From Oxalobacter sp. (GTDB lineage: Bacteria; Pseudomonadota; Gammaproteobacteria; Burkholderiales; Burkholderiaceae_D): DNA of 56,935 nt. Shown here piece by piece: positions 19,676 to 29,073 of this stretch. Numbering within the stretch: position 1 is the stretch's first letter; every line of letters begins with the position of its first letter. The stretch spans positions 1-56,935 of the forward strand of contig JAEEYE010000013.1 in the NCBI GenBank assembly GCA_016291665.1. The letters run 5' to 3'. The position numbers were made by a program, and so were the translations under genes. The notes beneath the pieces were generated by a model that saw only the letters and a program-made list of their open reading frames with translations, searched no databases and was not told where the DNA came from.

Positions 19676-21100
19676 TTATGCGGTGGGCGCATCGTGCGTT
19701 GTTGTGGGTGCTAAATCAGGTGAAACAGGACGTTTTTTACGTCTTCTACGACGTTTCCTGCTACGGGAGTTGTCTGCAGCGCGTTTGGAGAGGGTCTCAA
19801 GCAGGGTTTGCCGTTCTTCTGCTGAACCTGCGACAAAAGCTTTCCACCATTCTCCGGTCTCAGCATCCAAGTCGCCTGCATTGCAGCGAATCAGAAGGAA
19901 ATCAAAGGCTGCCCTGAAATGCGAATTGTCCAGTATTTTGAAAACTGATTTGCCCGAGCGGCGTTCAAGTCTTGGCTGCAGCAGCCAGATATCCATCATG
20001 TCGGATGCAATACGCCGCTGGATGGCAAGTGAAGCAGTCTGTCTGTCTAAAACGGTATGGGCAGCATCAACTAAAGCGGGGATAGGGTATTCACCGTCTG
20101 CTTGGTTGGCTTCCCATTGTTCTTGGACTTCCATCCACAGGAGTGCGGCAAAGAGGAAGCCTGGCGAGACGGTTTTGCCTTCATTGATGCGCTGATCGGT
20201 TCGGTCTAAGGCTGTTTCAATGAACCGGGCGGATTTAGGATCTGCCAATGCCTTATCTAAGAGGGGCAGGAGTGAACCATGCAGGTTATAGGCGCGCAAC
20301 TCGTTTAAACACGACATTGCATGCCCGCTCATTAAAAGCTTTAAGGTTTCATCAAAAAGCCGGGCGGACGGGATGTTGTCCAAGAGGTTCCGGAGCTCGT
20401 AAATCGGCTCGCTTGTGGCTTTATCAAGTGTAAAGCCTAATTTGGCAGCAAAGCGCACCACCCGAAGCATCCGGACGGGGTCTTCGCGGTAGCGTTGTGT
20501 TGCGTCACCAATGATACGCAAGGTTTTGGAATTTAAGTCTTGGATGCCGTGGTGGTAATCCAAAAGGGTCTGGTCGGTTGGATTGTAGTACAGCGCATTG
20601 ATGGTAAAGTCGCGCCGTGCGGCATCCTCTTCTTGCGTGCCAAAGGTGTTATCGCTTAAGAGCCTTCCAGATTCATCAACCTGGGCTGGTTTCTTGGAAT
20701 TGCCCCTAAAGGTGGTGACTTCAAAAAGGTCATCCCGCCCCATTCTGACGTGGACAATTTGGAAACGTCGCCCAATCAAAAATGCCCGCCTGAAAAGGCG
20801 TCTGACTTCTTCAGGGGTGGCGTCGGTGGCAATGTCAAAATCCTTAGGCGTCTGACCTAGGATCAAGTCACGGACAGCCCCACCCACGAGGAACGCCTTA
20901 AAGCCGGCTTGTTGCAGGATCTGCACGACACGAATGGCGTTTTTAGAAACCAACTTAAGGTTGATATGGTGTTCATGCGCTTTTAAGACGACAGGACCGT
21001 TTCCTGATGGGGCAATATCAGGTGCGCCTTTAGATAGAGGGGCACTTTTTGCTTCGTCAGGCTGGCGGATGCCAAAAATCTTCTTTAAAAAATCAATCAT
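19676..21100 (-). CDS. pcnB: Poly(A) polymerase I
   Basis: Adds poly(A) tails to RNA 3' ends, which marks them for exonuclease decay. The 474-residue product belongs to the class II nucleotidyltransferase superfamily: FLVGGAVRDLILG (73-78 core) and DFDIATDA (87-94, catalytic Asps), RRDFTINALYY, then RRFRFAAK-type helices (RVVRFAAKLGF). The C-terminus is a very basic tail (SRSRKRRRRRKKR). The ATG at 21100 overlaps the stop of the preceding HAD gene by 8 bases; an extension to 21127 is open but less likely. tRNA nucleotidyltransferase is a relative, but the basic tail and neighbours favour PcnB. Confidence 0.93.
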   Translation of the reverse strand: MIDFLKKIFGIRQPDEAKSAPLSKGAPDIAPSGNGPVVLKAHEHHINLKLVSKNAIRVVQILQQAGFKAFLVGGAVRDLILGQTPKDFDIATDATPEEVRRLFRRAFLIGRRFQIVHVRMGRDDLFEVTTFRGNSKKPAQVDESGRLLSDNTFGTQEEDAARRDFTINALYYNPTDQTLLDYHHGIQDLNSKTLRIIGDATQRYREDPVRMLRVVRFAAKLGFTLDKATSEPIYELRNLLDNIPSARLFDETLKLLMSGHAMSCLNELRAYNLHGSLLPLLDKALADPKSARFIETALDRTDQRINEGKTVSPGFLFAALLWMEVQEQWEANQADGEYPIPALVDAAHTVLDRQTASLAIQRRIASDMMDIWLLQPRLERRSGKSVFKILDNSHFRAAFDFLLIRCNAGDLDAETGEWWKAFVAGSAEERQTLLETLSKRAADNSRSRKRRRRRKKRPVSPDLAPTTTHDAPTA

Positions 21101-21770
21101 CAAACAAATACAGTAAATCCCATCCATTAGCCAAAGCGTACGCTTTTAAGCGCTCGTTTGGATTGGCTGCGACAGGGTGTTTTACCTTGGATAGCAATGG
21201 GATATCCCGATCCGAATCACTGTAGAAATAACTGTTAGTGAATTGTTCAAAGGACAGCCCCAAGGATGCAAGCCATTTCTCTGTGTGCTCAATTTTACCT
21301 TTTCCTGATGTGGGTGTGCCAACCAGTCCGCCCGTTAACATCCCATCAGGGGTCTCTTCTGGGATGGCAGCAATCAAATGCTTAACGCCAAAAGCCTTTG
21401 CAATAGGGGCGGTAACAAAGCGGTTCGTTGCCGTCACAATGGCGGTCAAGTGTCCTTTATCGAGGTGGCTTTTGACGAGGTTGACAGCGGCTGGCTTGAT
21501 ATTGGGGATGATGACTTCTGCCATGAACTGTTGGTGCCATGCATCAAGCTTAGCCCTAGGGATGCCCTTGAGCTCTCCAAGGGCAAAGGCTAAGTATTCA
21601 GCGGCATCCAAGGTGCCAGCGATATATTGCTCAAAGAACATCTTGTTCTTGGCTTCATAAGTGTCTTTGTCGACAGCGCCAATTCGGACAATGAATTGTC
21701 CCCATTCATAATCTGAATCAATGGGCAAAAGGGTGTTGTCCAGATCGAATAAGGCAAGCGTTTCAGTCAT
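21093..21770 (-). CDS. HAD-IB family phosphatase (SerB-like)
   Basis: A 225-residue cytosolic hydrolase with the HAD nucleophile motif DLDNT (residues 9-13), motif II (AIVTATNRF) and motif III/IV (KGKIEHTEKWL then YFYSDSDRDIPLL). This is the HAD-IB group that includes phosphoserine phosphatase; the true substrate is unknown. Its ATG overlaps the hda stop by 8 bases and its own stop overlaps pcnB by 8 bases, so the three genes form one translationally coupled unit. The hda-HAD-pcnB order is typical in Burkholderiales. Confidence 0.88.
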   Translation of the reverse strand: MTETLALFDLDNTLLPIDSDYEWGQFIVRIGAVDKDTYEAKNKMFFEQYIAGTLDAAEYLAFALGELKGIPRAKLDAWHQQFMAEVIIPNIKPAAVNLVKSHLDKGHLTAIVTATNRFVTAPIAKAFGVKHLIAAIPEETPDGMLTGGLVGTPTSGKGKIEHTEKWLASLGLSFEQFTNSYFYSDSDRDIPLLSKVKHPVAANPNERLKAYALANGWDLLYLFDD

Positions 21771-22446
21771 TTTTGAGTTCCAGTTTTTGTGCCAGGAGAC
21801 TATTTAAAAGCGGTAGTGTGACCACACGTTTCATTTCAAGGGAATAGGTGTCTAATTCATCTATGATTTGGGTGAGCGAATGCATGTCACGCCGGTAATG
21901 GGTGAGCAACCATGGTAAGACACCCTCAGACAGGCGAATTCCCCTTTTTTTTGCAATTCGTGCGAGAACATCGAGTTTGGCTTCATCTGGTAGTCCTTGT
22001 ACTTGGTAGATCAATCCCCAGCACAGCCGGCTTCTTAAGTCATCACGTAATTCCAGTGCCATGGGGGCACAGTTGCCGGCAGTAACCAGATAGGCAGTAT
22101 GCTCATCGCGGATTTCATTGAATAAGTTGAATGCGGCAATCTGTAGTGCGGGCGAAAGGCTTTCGCAATCATCAATCAGGTATAACGTCGTCTCTGGCGA
22201 ATAGATAAAATCGTCAATCGGTGAGTTCGGGGTGAGGTAACGTGCTGGCGCATATTGTGCCAAGGCTTGTAACAAATGCGTTTTACCAAATCCCAAGTCG
22301 CCCCACAGATACAAAAAGTGGTCTGTTGCCTGGCGGTCAGCGATGGCTTTGAGTTGTTCGATGATTTCGTTATTTTCGCCGATAGTGAAGTCGGCAAGGG
22401 TTGGCGGTTCTGGAGTGCCTAGGTCAAGTAACAACTGTCTTTGCAT
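21763..22446 (-). CDS. hda: DnaA regulatory inactivator Hda
   Basis: AAA+ protein related to DnaA that, with the sliding clamp, stimulates ATP hydrolysis on DnaA after initiation. The 227 residues begin MQRQLLLDLG, a clamp-binding type motif (QLLLDL), then Walker A GDLGFGKT (49-56), Walker B LYLIDDCE and sensor/arginine-finger helices. It lacks the DnaA DNA-binding domain IV. It lies 8 bases after the AI-2E-type permease gene and overlaps the HAD gene. Confidence 0.9.
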   Translation of the reverse strand: MQRQLLLDLGTPEPPTLADFTIGENNEIIEQLKAIADRQATDHFLYLWGDLGFGKTHLLQALAQYAPARYLTPNSPIDDFIYSPETTLYLIDDCESLSPALQIAAFNLFNEIRDEHTAYLVTAGNCAPMALELRDDLRSRLCWGLIYQVQGLPDEAKLDVLARIAKKRGIRLSEGVLPWLLTHYRRDMHSLTQIIDELDTYSLEMKRVVTLPLLNSLLAQKLELKND

Positions 22447-22454
22447 GGTTCCGT

Positions 22455-23534
22455 TCAGCCCTTGTAGAAATGGCTGGCGATGTAAGCTTTACGCAGACGC
22501 CTGAATGCAACGGACAGAATGGCCGATGATGGTAGTGCAATCAGGATGCCGACAAAACCAAAGAGCTGTCCAAAGGCAAGCAACGCAAAAATCACAATTA
22601 ATGGATGCAACTGGATACGGTCGCCGACCAATTTCGGGGTCATGAAAAGGCCATCAAAAGCGTAGCCAAAGCCGTAGATGAGCAGCAATACCATCCACAT
22701 CGTCATGCCTTCGAATTGTAGTAGGGTTGCAGCGGCTGCCAGCATGACACCAACGCAGATGCCTACATATGGGACAAAAGCCATCATGCCAGTAATGATG
22801 CCAACAGGAATGGCGACGTTGTAGCCTGCCAAGGACAGTGCAACTGAATAATAGACGGAGAGGATCAGCATCACGGCAATCTGGCCACGCAGGTATTGGG
22901 CCAGCATCGTACTCACTTCGTTAGTGAAGCCGATGATGGAAGGCAACCAACGGCGTGGGATCAGTTCACGGACGTGGCGCGTGATTTTGTGCCAGTCAAG
23001 GAGCAGATAGATGAAGACGACCGGGATTAAGATGATGTTCCAGGCAATGGTAAAGATGGTCGACCAGCCTAGCTTGATACGTTGCAAGAGTTGGTTCCAG
23101 CCTTCATCTGAGCGTGGCAGAAACTGTTCATAGACCGCTTGCAGGAAAGAGGCCGTATCTGCTGGGATGGTGATTCCAAACCGGCCTAAAAAGGCGCTCA
23201 GTTCCGTATGCAACTTGGTTAAGAAGACAGGGAGTTGAGCAGACAAAAGGGGCCATTCCGTCAGAATCAGTGGCACAATGATCAGGATAATGGCTGAGAC
23301 GACAGCAATCAACATGATTAAGACTGCCAAGACACCGATAAATCGGGGAATGCGGTGTGTCCCGATATGGAGTTTGCAGATCCGTTCAACAATTGGATCC
23401 AATGCATACGCTAAGACTCCCCCTGCAATAAATGGGGTCAGGATGGGGCCTAAGAGCCAGAGCACCAGAACGAAAGCAATGCCGATGCCGAGCCAGAGGG
23501 CGGCTTGACGTTGATAAGGAGTTAAAGGTGCCAT
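22455..23534 (-). CDS. AI-2E family transporter (PerM-like)
   Basis: A 359-residue inner-membrane protein with about eight hydrophobic helices and the family segments GGVLAYALDPIVE, YLRGQIAVMLILSVYYSVAL and PKLVGDRIQLHPLIVIFALLA. Members include AI-2 exporters and Na+/H+ antiporter-like permeases, so the substrate cannot be read from sequence. It is divergent from purM and is the first gene of the hda-pcnB-folK unit, an arrangement conserved in Burkholderiales. Confidence 0.88.
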   Translation of the reverse strand: MAPLTPYQRQAALWLGIGIAFVLVLWLLGPILTPFIAGGVLAYALDPIVERICKLHIGTHRIPRFIGVLAVLIMLIAVVSAIILIIVPLILTEWPLLSAQLPVFLTKLHTELSAFLGRFGITIPADTASFLQAVYEQFLPRSDEGWNQLLQRIKLGWSTIFTIAWNIILIPVVFIYLLLDWHKITRHVRELIPRRWLPSIIGFTNEVSTMLAQYLRGQIAVMLILSVYYSVALSLAGYNVAIPVGIITGMMAFVPYVGICVGVMLAAAATLLQFEGMTMWMVLLLIYGFGYAFDGLFMTPKLVGDRIQLHPLIVIFALLAFGQLFGFVGILIALPSSAILSVAFRRLRKAYIASHFYKG

Positions 23535-23603
23535 TCAGTCGTACTTGCGCAAGCAGTTTGTTAAAATAAGAGTTGTCGTTATTTTAGCCCAACGGTGCAT
23601 ATT

Positions 23604-24647
23604 ATGAGTCCTTCAGCCAAACAGTCCCTTTCTTACCGTGATGCCGGCGTCGATATCGATGCGGGTGATGCATTAGTCAATGCCATCAAACCCTTTGCCA
23701 AACGCACTCTGCGTGAAGGTGTGTTGGGGGGCATCGGTGGTTTCGGCGCACTTTTTGAGATAAGCAAGAAATACGAAAATCCTGTCTTAGTCTCAGGCAC
23801 GGATGGTGTCGGAACCAAGCTTAAGCTGGCTTTCCAGCTCAACCGCCATGATACGGTTGGTATTGACCTTGTGGCAATGAGTGTGAACGATATTCTCGTC
23901 CAAGGCGCCGAACCGTTGTTTTTTCTCGATTACTTTTCGTGTGGGAAGCTCGATGTTGATACGGCTGCCCGCGTCATTAAAGGGATTGCTGCTGGGTGTG
24001 AACAGGCGGGTTGTGCATTGATTGGCGGTGAAACGGCTGAGATGCCAGGGATGTACCCAGATGGTGAATATGATTTAGCGGGTTTTGCGGTCGGTGTTGC
24101 GGAAAAGGCAAAATTGATTGATGGTTCCAAGATTGCTCCAGGCGATGTTGTCCTTGGTTTGGCATCTTCCGGCATCCACTCAAATGGCTATTCGTTGGTT
24201 CGCCGGATCATTGATGTCGCGAAACCAGACTTGGATGCGGCATTTGATGGCAGGACGCTGGCGGATGCCTTGATGCAGCCAACGCGCATTTACGTCAAAC
24301 CACTGTTGAAATTGATGCAGGCTATGGAAGTGAAGGGCATGGCACATATTACGGGCGGCGGCCTTGTCGAAAACATCCCTCGCGTATTGCCTGATAACGT
24401 CACGGCTGAAATCAAGAAAAATGCTTGGCAGATGCCGCCACTATTCGGTTGGCTACAGCAAAATGGTAATGTTGCGGAAAGCGAAATGCACCGCGTTTTC
24501 AACTGTGGGATTGGCATGGTTGTTATTGTTTCTGCTGAAGATGCGGATAAGGCAAAGGCACTTTTGTCAGATGCGGGAGAAACTGTCTGGCAGATTGGCG
24601 AGATACGCGAACGTGCGGATAACGAAGCGCAGACGATTGTCCTTTGA
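23604..24647 (+). CDS. purM: Phosphoribosylformylglycinamidine cyclo-ligase
   Basis: AIR synthetase, fifth step of purine synthesis. The 347-residue product starts [22 protein letters not shown] and has [18 protein letters not shown] (ATP site), [33 protein letters not shown] and a C-terminal glycine-rich THITGGG-type block ([14 protein letters not shown]). The ATG at 23604 was preferred over a GTG at 23595; the ribosome-binding site is weak for both. It is monocistronic and divergent from the AI-2E-type gene. Confidence 0.97.
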   Translation: MSPSAKQSLSYRDAGVDIDAGDALVNAIKPFAKRTLREGVLGGIGGFGALFEISKKYENPVLVSGTDGVGTKLKLAFQLNRHDTVGIDLVAMSVNDILVQGAEPLFFLDYFSCGKLDVDTAARVIKGIAAGCEQAGCALIGGETAEMPGMYPDGEYDLAGFAVGVAEKAKLIDGSKIAPGDVVLGLASSGIHSNGYSLVRRIIDVAKPDLDAAFDGRTLADALMQPTRIYVKPLLKLMQAMEVKGMAHITGGGLVENIPRVLPDNVTAEIKKNAWQMPPLFGWLQQNGNVAESEMHRVFNCGIGMVVIVSAEDADKAKALLSDAGETVWQIGEIRERADNEAQTIVL

Positions 24648-24886
24648 GATTGTTGCCTGAATTACTCCCGGTGTTGAGGAGTGGTTGTGTGCATGGATTT
24701 TCTTTGCCAATTATTTTTGTATTATCCTATTTATCCCCTTTCTGAATTAGGGCATGAATTACGGCCTAAACGTTTTCATGTCCTAATTTTTGTAGGATGT
24801 CGCAAAATCTTCAATAGGCGATCCAATTGAAACACATTGATTTACAAAGGGGAAATGCTGTAACGCAATGATAGGGGGATAGTCGG

Positions 24887-24962
24887 TGGCGCACCCGGCG
24901 GGGATCGAACCCACAACCCCTGCCTTCGGAGGGCAGTACTCTATCCATTGAGCTACGGGTGC
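24887..24962 (-). tRNA. tRNA-Arg (anticodon CCG)
   Basis: 76 bases with CCA encoded. Acceptor GCACCCG/CGGGTGC, D-stem GCTC/GAGT, anticodon stem CTGCC/GGCAG around loop CTCCGAA (anticodon CCG, codon CGG), T-arm GTGGG TTCGATC CCCGC. A candidate -10 TAGAAT lies just upstream (24984-24979). Confidence 0.96.
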
Positions 24963-25024
24963 TTGTCAAGAAAGCAGTATTCTATCCTATCTGAAAGCGT
25001 TCGCGGCAATTAATTCTGCCCGCA

Positions 25025-26254
25025 TCATCTTGCATGAGGCGGATTCTGGGCAAAGTAGCTCTTGATGCCTGTCATAATCGCGTTAGCAATGGCTTCCTGG
25101 TGCGAGGCGGAATTGAGCTTTTCTTCTTCGTCCGGGTTGGAGATAAAGGCGGTCTCAACTAGGATGCTTGGGATGTCGGGGGCTTTTAAGACGGCAAAGG
25201 CAGCCTGTTCAACCTGCTGTTTATGCAGGGAATTGATTTTCCCCATTTCCCTTAAGACTTGGTTGGCGAGTTTCATACTTTGCTTGATCTGGCCAGACAC
25301 CGACATATCGACTAAGACACTGGCGACCTGGCTGTCCTGGTTCTTGATGTTGATCCCGCCAATCAAGTCGGATGCATTTTCACGGTTGGCCAATGTCCGT
25401 GCTGTAGCAGAGGAGGCGCCTCGTTCAGACAGGACAAAGACCGAGGAGCCATGTGCAGAGGACGAGGCTGCCGCATCAGCATGGATGGAGATGAAAAGGT
25501 CAGCTGAGGCTGCCCGGGCTTTTTTCGGGCGGTTACCCAACGGAATGAAGAAGTCCGAATTGCGGGTCATCAAAGCGCGCATATTAGGTTGCGCGTCCAC
25601 CATTCGTTTGAGCCGCCTACCAATGGAGAGGACGACATCTTTTTCTTTAGTGCCGTTGTAGCCTAAGGCTCCCGGGTCTTCACCGCCATGACCAGGATCA
25701 ATGGCAATCGTCACGCGCCTGTTGAGGTTAACGGACTTCGTTGTTTTTGAACTTGTGGTGGGAAAGGGTGTGGTTTGCTGAGCCCGTGTTCTAGTGACTG
25801 CAGCTGGAGCGGCCTTCCGGTAGGTTTTGGGATAGACGTCGAGTACCAACCGCGTCTGATAAGGATCAACAGGATCCAAGGAAAAGACTTGAGGTGAGAC
25901 AGGCTGCCTTAAATCAAAGACAACACGGACTGTTTGGGGATCAAATTGGGCGACACGTGCGCTCTTGATAAAGGGGTCATGTGGTTGGATACGGTTTTCC
26001 AAACTTTTTAGAATATCGTTTAATGGGGCATCGCGCAGATCCATGACCAGCCTGTTGGGGTTTGGCAGCAGGAAGTGCCGGTGACGGATAATGCCATCGT
26101 GCTCAATCGTTACGCGAGAGTTTTCTTCAGAAGGCCAGGAACGCACGGCAATGACATTGCCTGCCTTTGCCGTGGCAAGCAGTCCGGTCAGCAGGACAAG
26201 CAGAGCTGACAGGAAGAAGAGGGTTCGTGCAAATCGCAGGCGGTAGCTATCCAT
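25025..26254 (-). CDS. amiC: N-acetylmuramoyl-L-alanine amidase AmiC
   Basis: Periplasmic zinc amidase that cuts the stem peptide from peptidoglycan during daughter-cell separation. The 409 residues comprise a signal peptide (hydrophobic stretch to about residue 31, ending TAKAG), an AMIN domain (about 35-140, septal targeting), a Ser/Thr/Pro linker and the Amidase_3 domain with AIDPGHGGEDPGALG (Zn ligands), FISIHADA and VETAFISN. It starts 1 base after the tsaE stop. In many Proteobacteria mutL follows this pair; here tRNA-Arg follows. Confidence 0.93.
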   Translation of the reverse strand: MDSYRLRFARTLFFLSALLVLLTGLLATAKAGNVIAVRSWPSEENSRVTIEHDGIIRHRHFLLPNPNRLVMDLRDAPLNDILKSLENRIQPHDPFIKSARVAQFDPQTVRVVFDLRQPVSPQVFSLDPVDPYQTRLVLDVYPKTYRKAAPAAVTRTRAQQTTPFPTTSSKTTKSVNLNRRVTIAIDPGHGGEDPGALGYNGTKEKDVVLSIGRRLKRMVDAQPNMRALMTRNSDFFIPLGNRPKKARAASADLFISIHADAAASSSAHGSSVFVLSERGASSATARTLANRENASDLIGGINIKNQDSQVASVLVDMSVSGQIKQSMKLANQVLREMGKINSLHKQQVEQAAFAVLKAPDIPSILVETAFISNPDEEEKLNSASHQEAIANAIMTGIKSYFAQNPPHAR

Positions 26255-26255
26255 T

Positions 26256-26783
26256 CTATTCTTGTCTAAAAACCAGTTTTTGCAGGCATGCTGAGCCTTT
26301 AGGCGATACGGGGGTTAACGAAATTTTCCTGCCATCATCTTGGAATTCAATAGAAACCGTGATGTCGGGCGGTTCAAGGAGGGTATCGGCGTTTTCCGCC
26401 CATTCGATGATGTGGATAGTGGTACCGTTAAAGGATTCACGGAATCCCGCATCTAAAAACTCTTCTGCACATCCCATTCGGTACAGGTCAAAGTGAAGGA
26501 GTTCTACTTTTTCACCATCAAGCGTAACAGTATAGGGTTCAACCAGTGTATAGGTCGGGCTTTTGACGCGTCCTTGATAGCCTAGGCCACGTAAAAGCGC
26601 GCGGGTTAGGGTGGTCTTACCTGCACCCAAGCCGCCTTTTAGGTGTAGCGTCAGTCCTTTTTCAAGGATATCGGCTAATGCCTTGCCCAGCGCTTGGGTC
26701 GCTTCTTCGCCCTTTAAGTAAAATGTCAATGGTGCCATAACGGTGGAACGCATGATGGGATGAAGTTCCCCTCTTTCAATCAT
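26256..26783 (-). CDS. tsaE: tRNA threonylcarbamoyladenosine synthesis ATPase TsaE
   Basis: Essential ATPase that works with TsaB and TsaD to make t6A37 in ANN-decoding tRNAs. P-loop LHLKGGLGAGKTTLTRALLRGLG, switch-like SPTYTLVEPY, and LLHFDLYRM with the W-A-E segment HIIEWAENA all match TsaE/YjeE. The longest frame gives 175 residues. Starts at 26753 (MRSTVM) or 26738 (MAPLTF) fit the family length better, but none has a clear ribosome-binding site. It is divergent from queG and coupled to amiC. Confidence 0.92.
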   Translation of the reverse strand: MIERGELHPIMRSTVMAPLTFYLKGEEATQALGKALADILEKGLTLHLKGGLGAGKTTLTRALLRGLGYQGRVKSPTYTLVEPYTVTLDGEKVELLHFDLYRMGCAEEFLDAGFRESFNGTTIHIIEWAENADTLLEPPDITVSIEFQDDGRKISLTPVSPKGSACLQKLVFRQE

Positions 26784-26803
26784 TGACCGTTATAGTAGCA
26801 AGA

Positions 26804-27937
26804 ATGACTGTGCATTGGGTTGAAAAAGCAGAGAAACGCATGGGATCAGACGGCAAATTCGACGGTTTACTCGCCAAAATGCGGGTTTGGGCAACGGAGC
26901 TTGGGTTTTCTGGGCTCCGTGTGTCTGATGTTGCTATTGAAGGCGCTGAAGAGCGGCTGACGAATTGGCTCTCTAAAGGTTACCACGGTGACATGCATTA
27001 TATGGCTGCCCATGGGCTGAAACGTTGCCATCCCGAACAGATTGTGCCGGGTACTGTCCGCGTCATTTCGCTCAAGATGAATTACCTGCCTGATAAAGGT
27101 GTGCCGACCATGGCTAAAGAAAGAGCGACGGCATCCCAACCTGAGATGGCACGTATTTCGCTCTATGCGCGGGGGCGTGATTACCATCGGGTGTTGCGAA
27201 GCCGCTTGCAGAAACTGGCCTTAAAAATGGAAGGGGAGATTGGTTCTTTTGGCTACCGGGTCTTTACCGATTCTGCACCCATTATGGAAGTGGCCATAGC
27301 AGCGCAGGCAGGTATTGGTTGGCGTGGTAAAAACGATTTGTTGATCAGTCGTGATGCAGGGAGCTTTTTCTTTCTGGGCGAAATTCTTGTGGATCTGCCG
27401 TTGCCTATTGATGTGCCGGAGAAAAGCTTCTGCGGGACATGCAGGCGGTGCCAGCAAAGCTGTCCCACAGGTGCTATTGTGGGGCCAAGGCTCATCGATG
27501 CCAGGCGCTGTATTTCATATCTGACGATTGAATATAAGGGAAGCATCCCTGTTGAACTCAGGCCGATGATAGGCAACCGTATTTATGGGTGCGATGATTG
27601 CCAGCTGTGTTGCCCATGGAACCGCTTTGCACAAAAGACCGATGTAGAAGACTTTGCGGTGCGTCATCATTTAGACCATGTCACGCTCGTAGCGTTAGCT
27701 GCTTGGAATCAGCATATGTTTGAAGAGAATATGGCAGGCAGTCCTATCCGGCGCATTGGATATGATTGTTGGTGCCGCAATATTGCCGTTGCCATGGGTA
27801 ATGCGTTGGCATCCAATGGGGACGTGGATAAGCCTTCGTTATGCAATGCGTTAACTGAAATGCGGGAGCGGGCTTCAGACATGGTGAAAGAGCATATTGA
27901 TTGGGCGCTGGGACAGGACAGCCAAGACGCAGTTTGA
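26804..27937 (+). CDS. queG: Epoxyqueuosine reductase
   Basis: Cobalamin-dependent Fe-S enzyme that reduces epoxyqueuosine to queuosine in tRNA wobble positions. The 377-residue product carries two 4Fe-4S motifs, CGTCRRCQQSCPTGAI and CDDCQLCCPWN, preceded by DSAPIMEVAIAAQAGIGWRGKNDLL, a family signature. The frame opens at a TTG (26783); ATGs at 26804 and 26840 are both possible, the latter with AGAGAA upstream and nearer to known N-termini. It is divergent from tsaE, a common pairing, and runs into xerD. Confidence 0.93.
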   Translation: MTVHWVEKAEKRMGSDGKFDGLLAKMRVWATELGFSGLRVSDVAIEGAEERLTNWLSKGYHGDMHYMAAHGLKRCHPEQIVPGTVRVISLKMNYLPDKGVPTMAKERATASQPEMARISLYARGRDYHRVLRSRLQKLALKMEGEIGSFGYRVFTDSAPIMEVAIAAQAGIGWRGKNDLLISRDAGSFFFLGEILVDLPLPIDVPEKSFCGTCRRCQQSCPTGAIVGPRLIDARRCISYLTIEYKGSIPVELRPMIGNRIYGCDDCQLCCPWNRFAQKTDVEDFAVRHHLDHVTLVALAAWNQHMFEENMAGSPIRRIGYDCWCRNIAVAMGNALASNGDVDKPSLCNALTEMRERASDMVKEHIDWALGQDSQDAV

Positions 27938-27947
27938 GGTTGGCAAG

Positions 27948-28922
27948 ATGACCAAGGAAAACGCGAAACGCAAAAAGGATGGTGAAACGGATATTTCCGC
28001 AGAGGACAGCCAGGCAATTGACACGTTCTGCGATGCGCTTTGGCTGGAGGACGGCCTGTCTGAAAATACCATCTCGTCTTACCGAAGTGACCTGACGCTT
28101 TTTGCCCGATGGCTGAAGGCAAAGGGTAGTGCAACCAGTCTGATTCAAGCCGATGAAGCATTATTAAACGCTTACTTTTTCGCACGTCATGGACATACCC
28201 GTGCAACTTCCGCCAACCGACGGTTGACGGTTTTTAAGCGTTTTTACCAGTACCAGCTTAGGCAGGGTACGATTGCCGAAAATCCGTGCAGCCATATGCA
28301 TTCAGCTAAACGTCCCCAGCGTTTCCCACATACATTGTCTGAACGGCAGGTCGAGGCGTTATTGGCGGCAGCTGATGAGGATACGCCATTGGGGCTTCGC
28401 GACCGCACGATGATAGAACTGATGTACGCAAGTGGACTGCGGGTATCAGAACTCACCGCCCTAAAACTAGATGCCTTAAGCATCAACGAAGGGATTGTTA
28501 GGATCTTAGGTAAAGGTGGCAAGATGCGGCTTGTGCCGTTTGGTCAGCAGGCGGACAGCCTGATTACACGGTATATGATGCAAGCCCGTCCAGAAATCTT
28601 AAAAGGCAAGCAGTCCGACTACCTCTTTGTGACTTCACGCGGTACGTTGATGACGCGGCAGATGTTTTGGACATTGATTAAGAAATATGCTTTGAAGGCG
28701 GGTATTACCGATCCGCTTTCCCCACATACCTTGCGGCATGCTTTTGCAACGCACCTTTTAAACCATGGGGCAGACTTGCGTGTCGTGCAACTACTCTTAG
28801 GTCATGCCGATATTACGACAACGCAGATATACACGCATATTGCGCAACACCGGTTAAAGGAACTCCATGCGCAGCACCATCCCCGTGGCACGTTGGGTGC
28901 GCATGTTCAAAAGGATGGGTAA
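27948..28922 (+). CDS. xerD: Tyrosine recombinase XerD
   Basis: Site-specific recombinase that resolves chromosome dimers at dif together with XerC and FtsK. The 324 residues include the SAM-like core-binding domain (FCDALWLEDGLSENTISSYRSDL) and the catalytic domain with R (ASGLRVSEL), K (GKGGKMRLVPFG), HxxR (SPHTLRHAFATHLLNHGADLR, split here), H (LLGHADI) and nucleophile Tyr (TTQIYTHIA). It matches XerD better than XerC in the N-terminus and the HQxHPRG-type tail. The ATG at 27948 has GAGG overlapping the queG stop, so the two are probably cotranscribed. This is the host recombinase, not a phage integrase. Confidence 0.94.
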   Translation: MTKENAKRKKDGETDISAEDSQAIDTFCDALWLEDGLSENTISSYRSDLTLFARWLKAKGSATSLIQADEALLNAYFFARHGHTRATSANRRLTVFKRFYQYQLRQGTIAENPCSHMHSAKRPQRFPHTLSERQVEALLAAADEDTPLGLRDRTMIELMYASGLRVSELTALKLDALSINEGIVRILGKGGKMRLVPFGQQADSLITRYMMQARPEILKGKQSDYLFVTSRGTLMTRQMFWTLIKKYALKAGITDPLSPHTLRHAFATHLLNHGADLRVVQLLLGHADITTTQIYTHIAQHRLKELHAQHHPRGTLGAHVQKDG

Positions 28923-29073
28923 CGGCACGAAACGGACAATGTTGCCGGAAAATCAACAGTTTTCCGTAAAAAATGGCAGAAATTAAGCAGGATAGTGCAT
29001 AATATCCAACTTATGGCTGGGCGCAGGAAACCCCGAGTTTTGATGTGTTGCCCGGCAACCCTGAAGAAAGACC

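Noticed and set aside
27948-28922. Tyrosine recombinase considered as the integrase of the element
   Set aside because: It is 8 kb away, coupled to queG, and matches the chromosomal XerD along its whole length.
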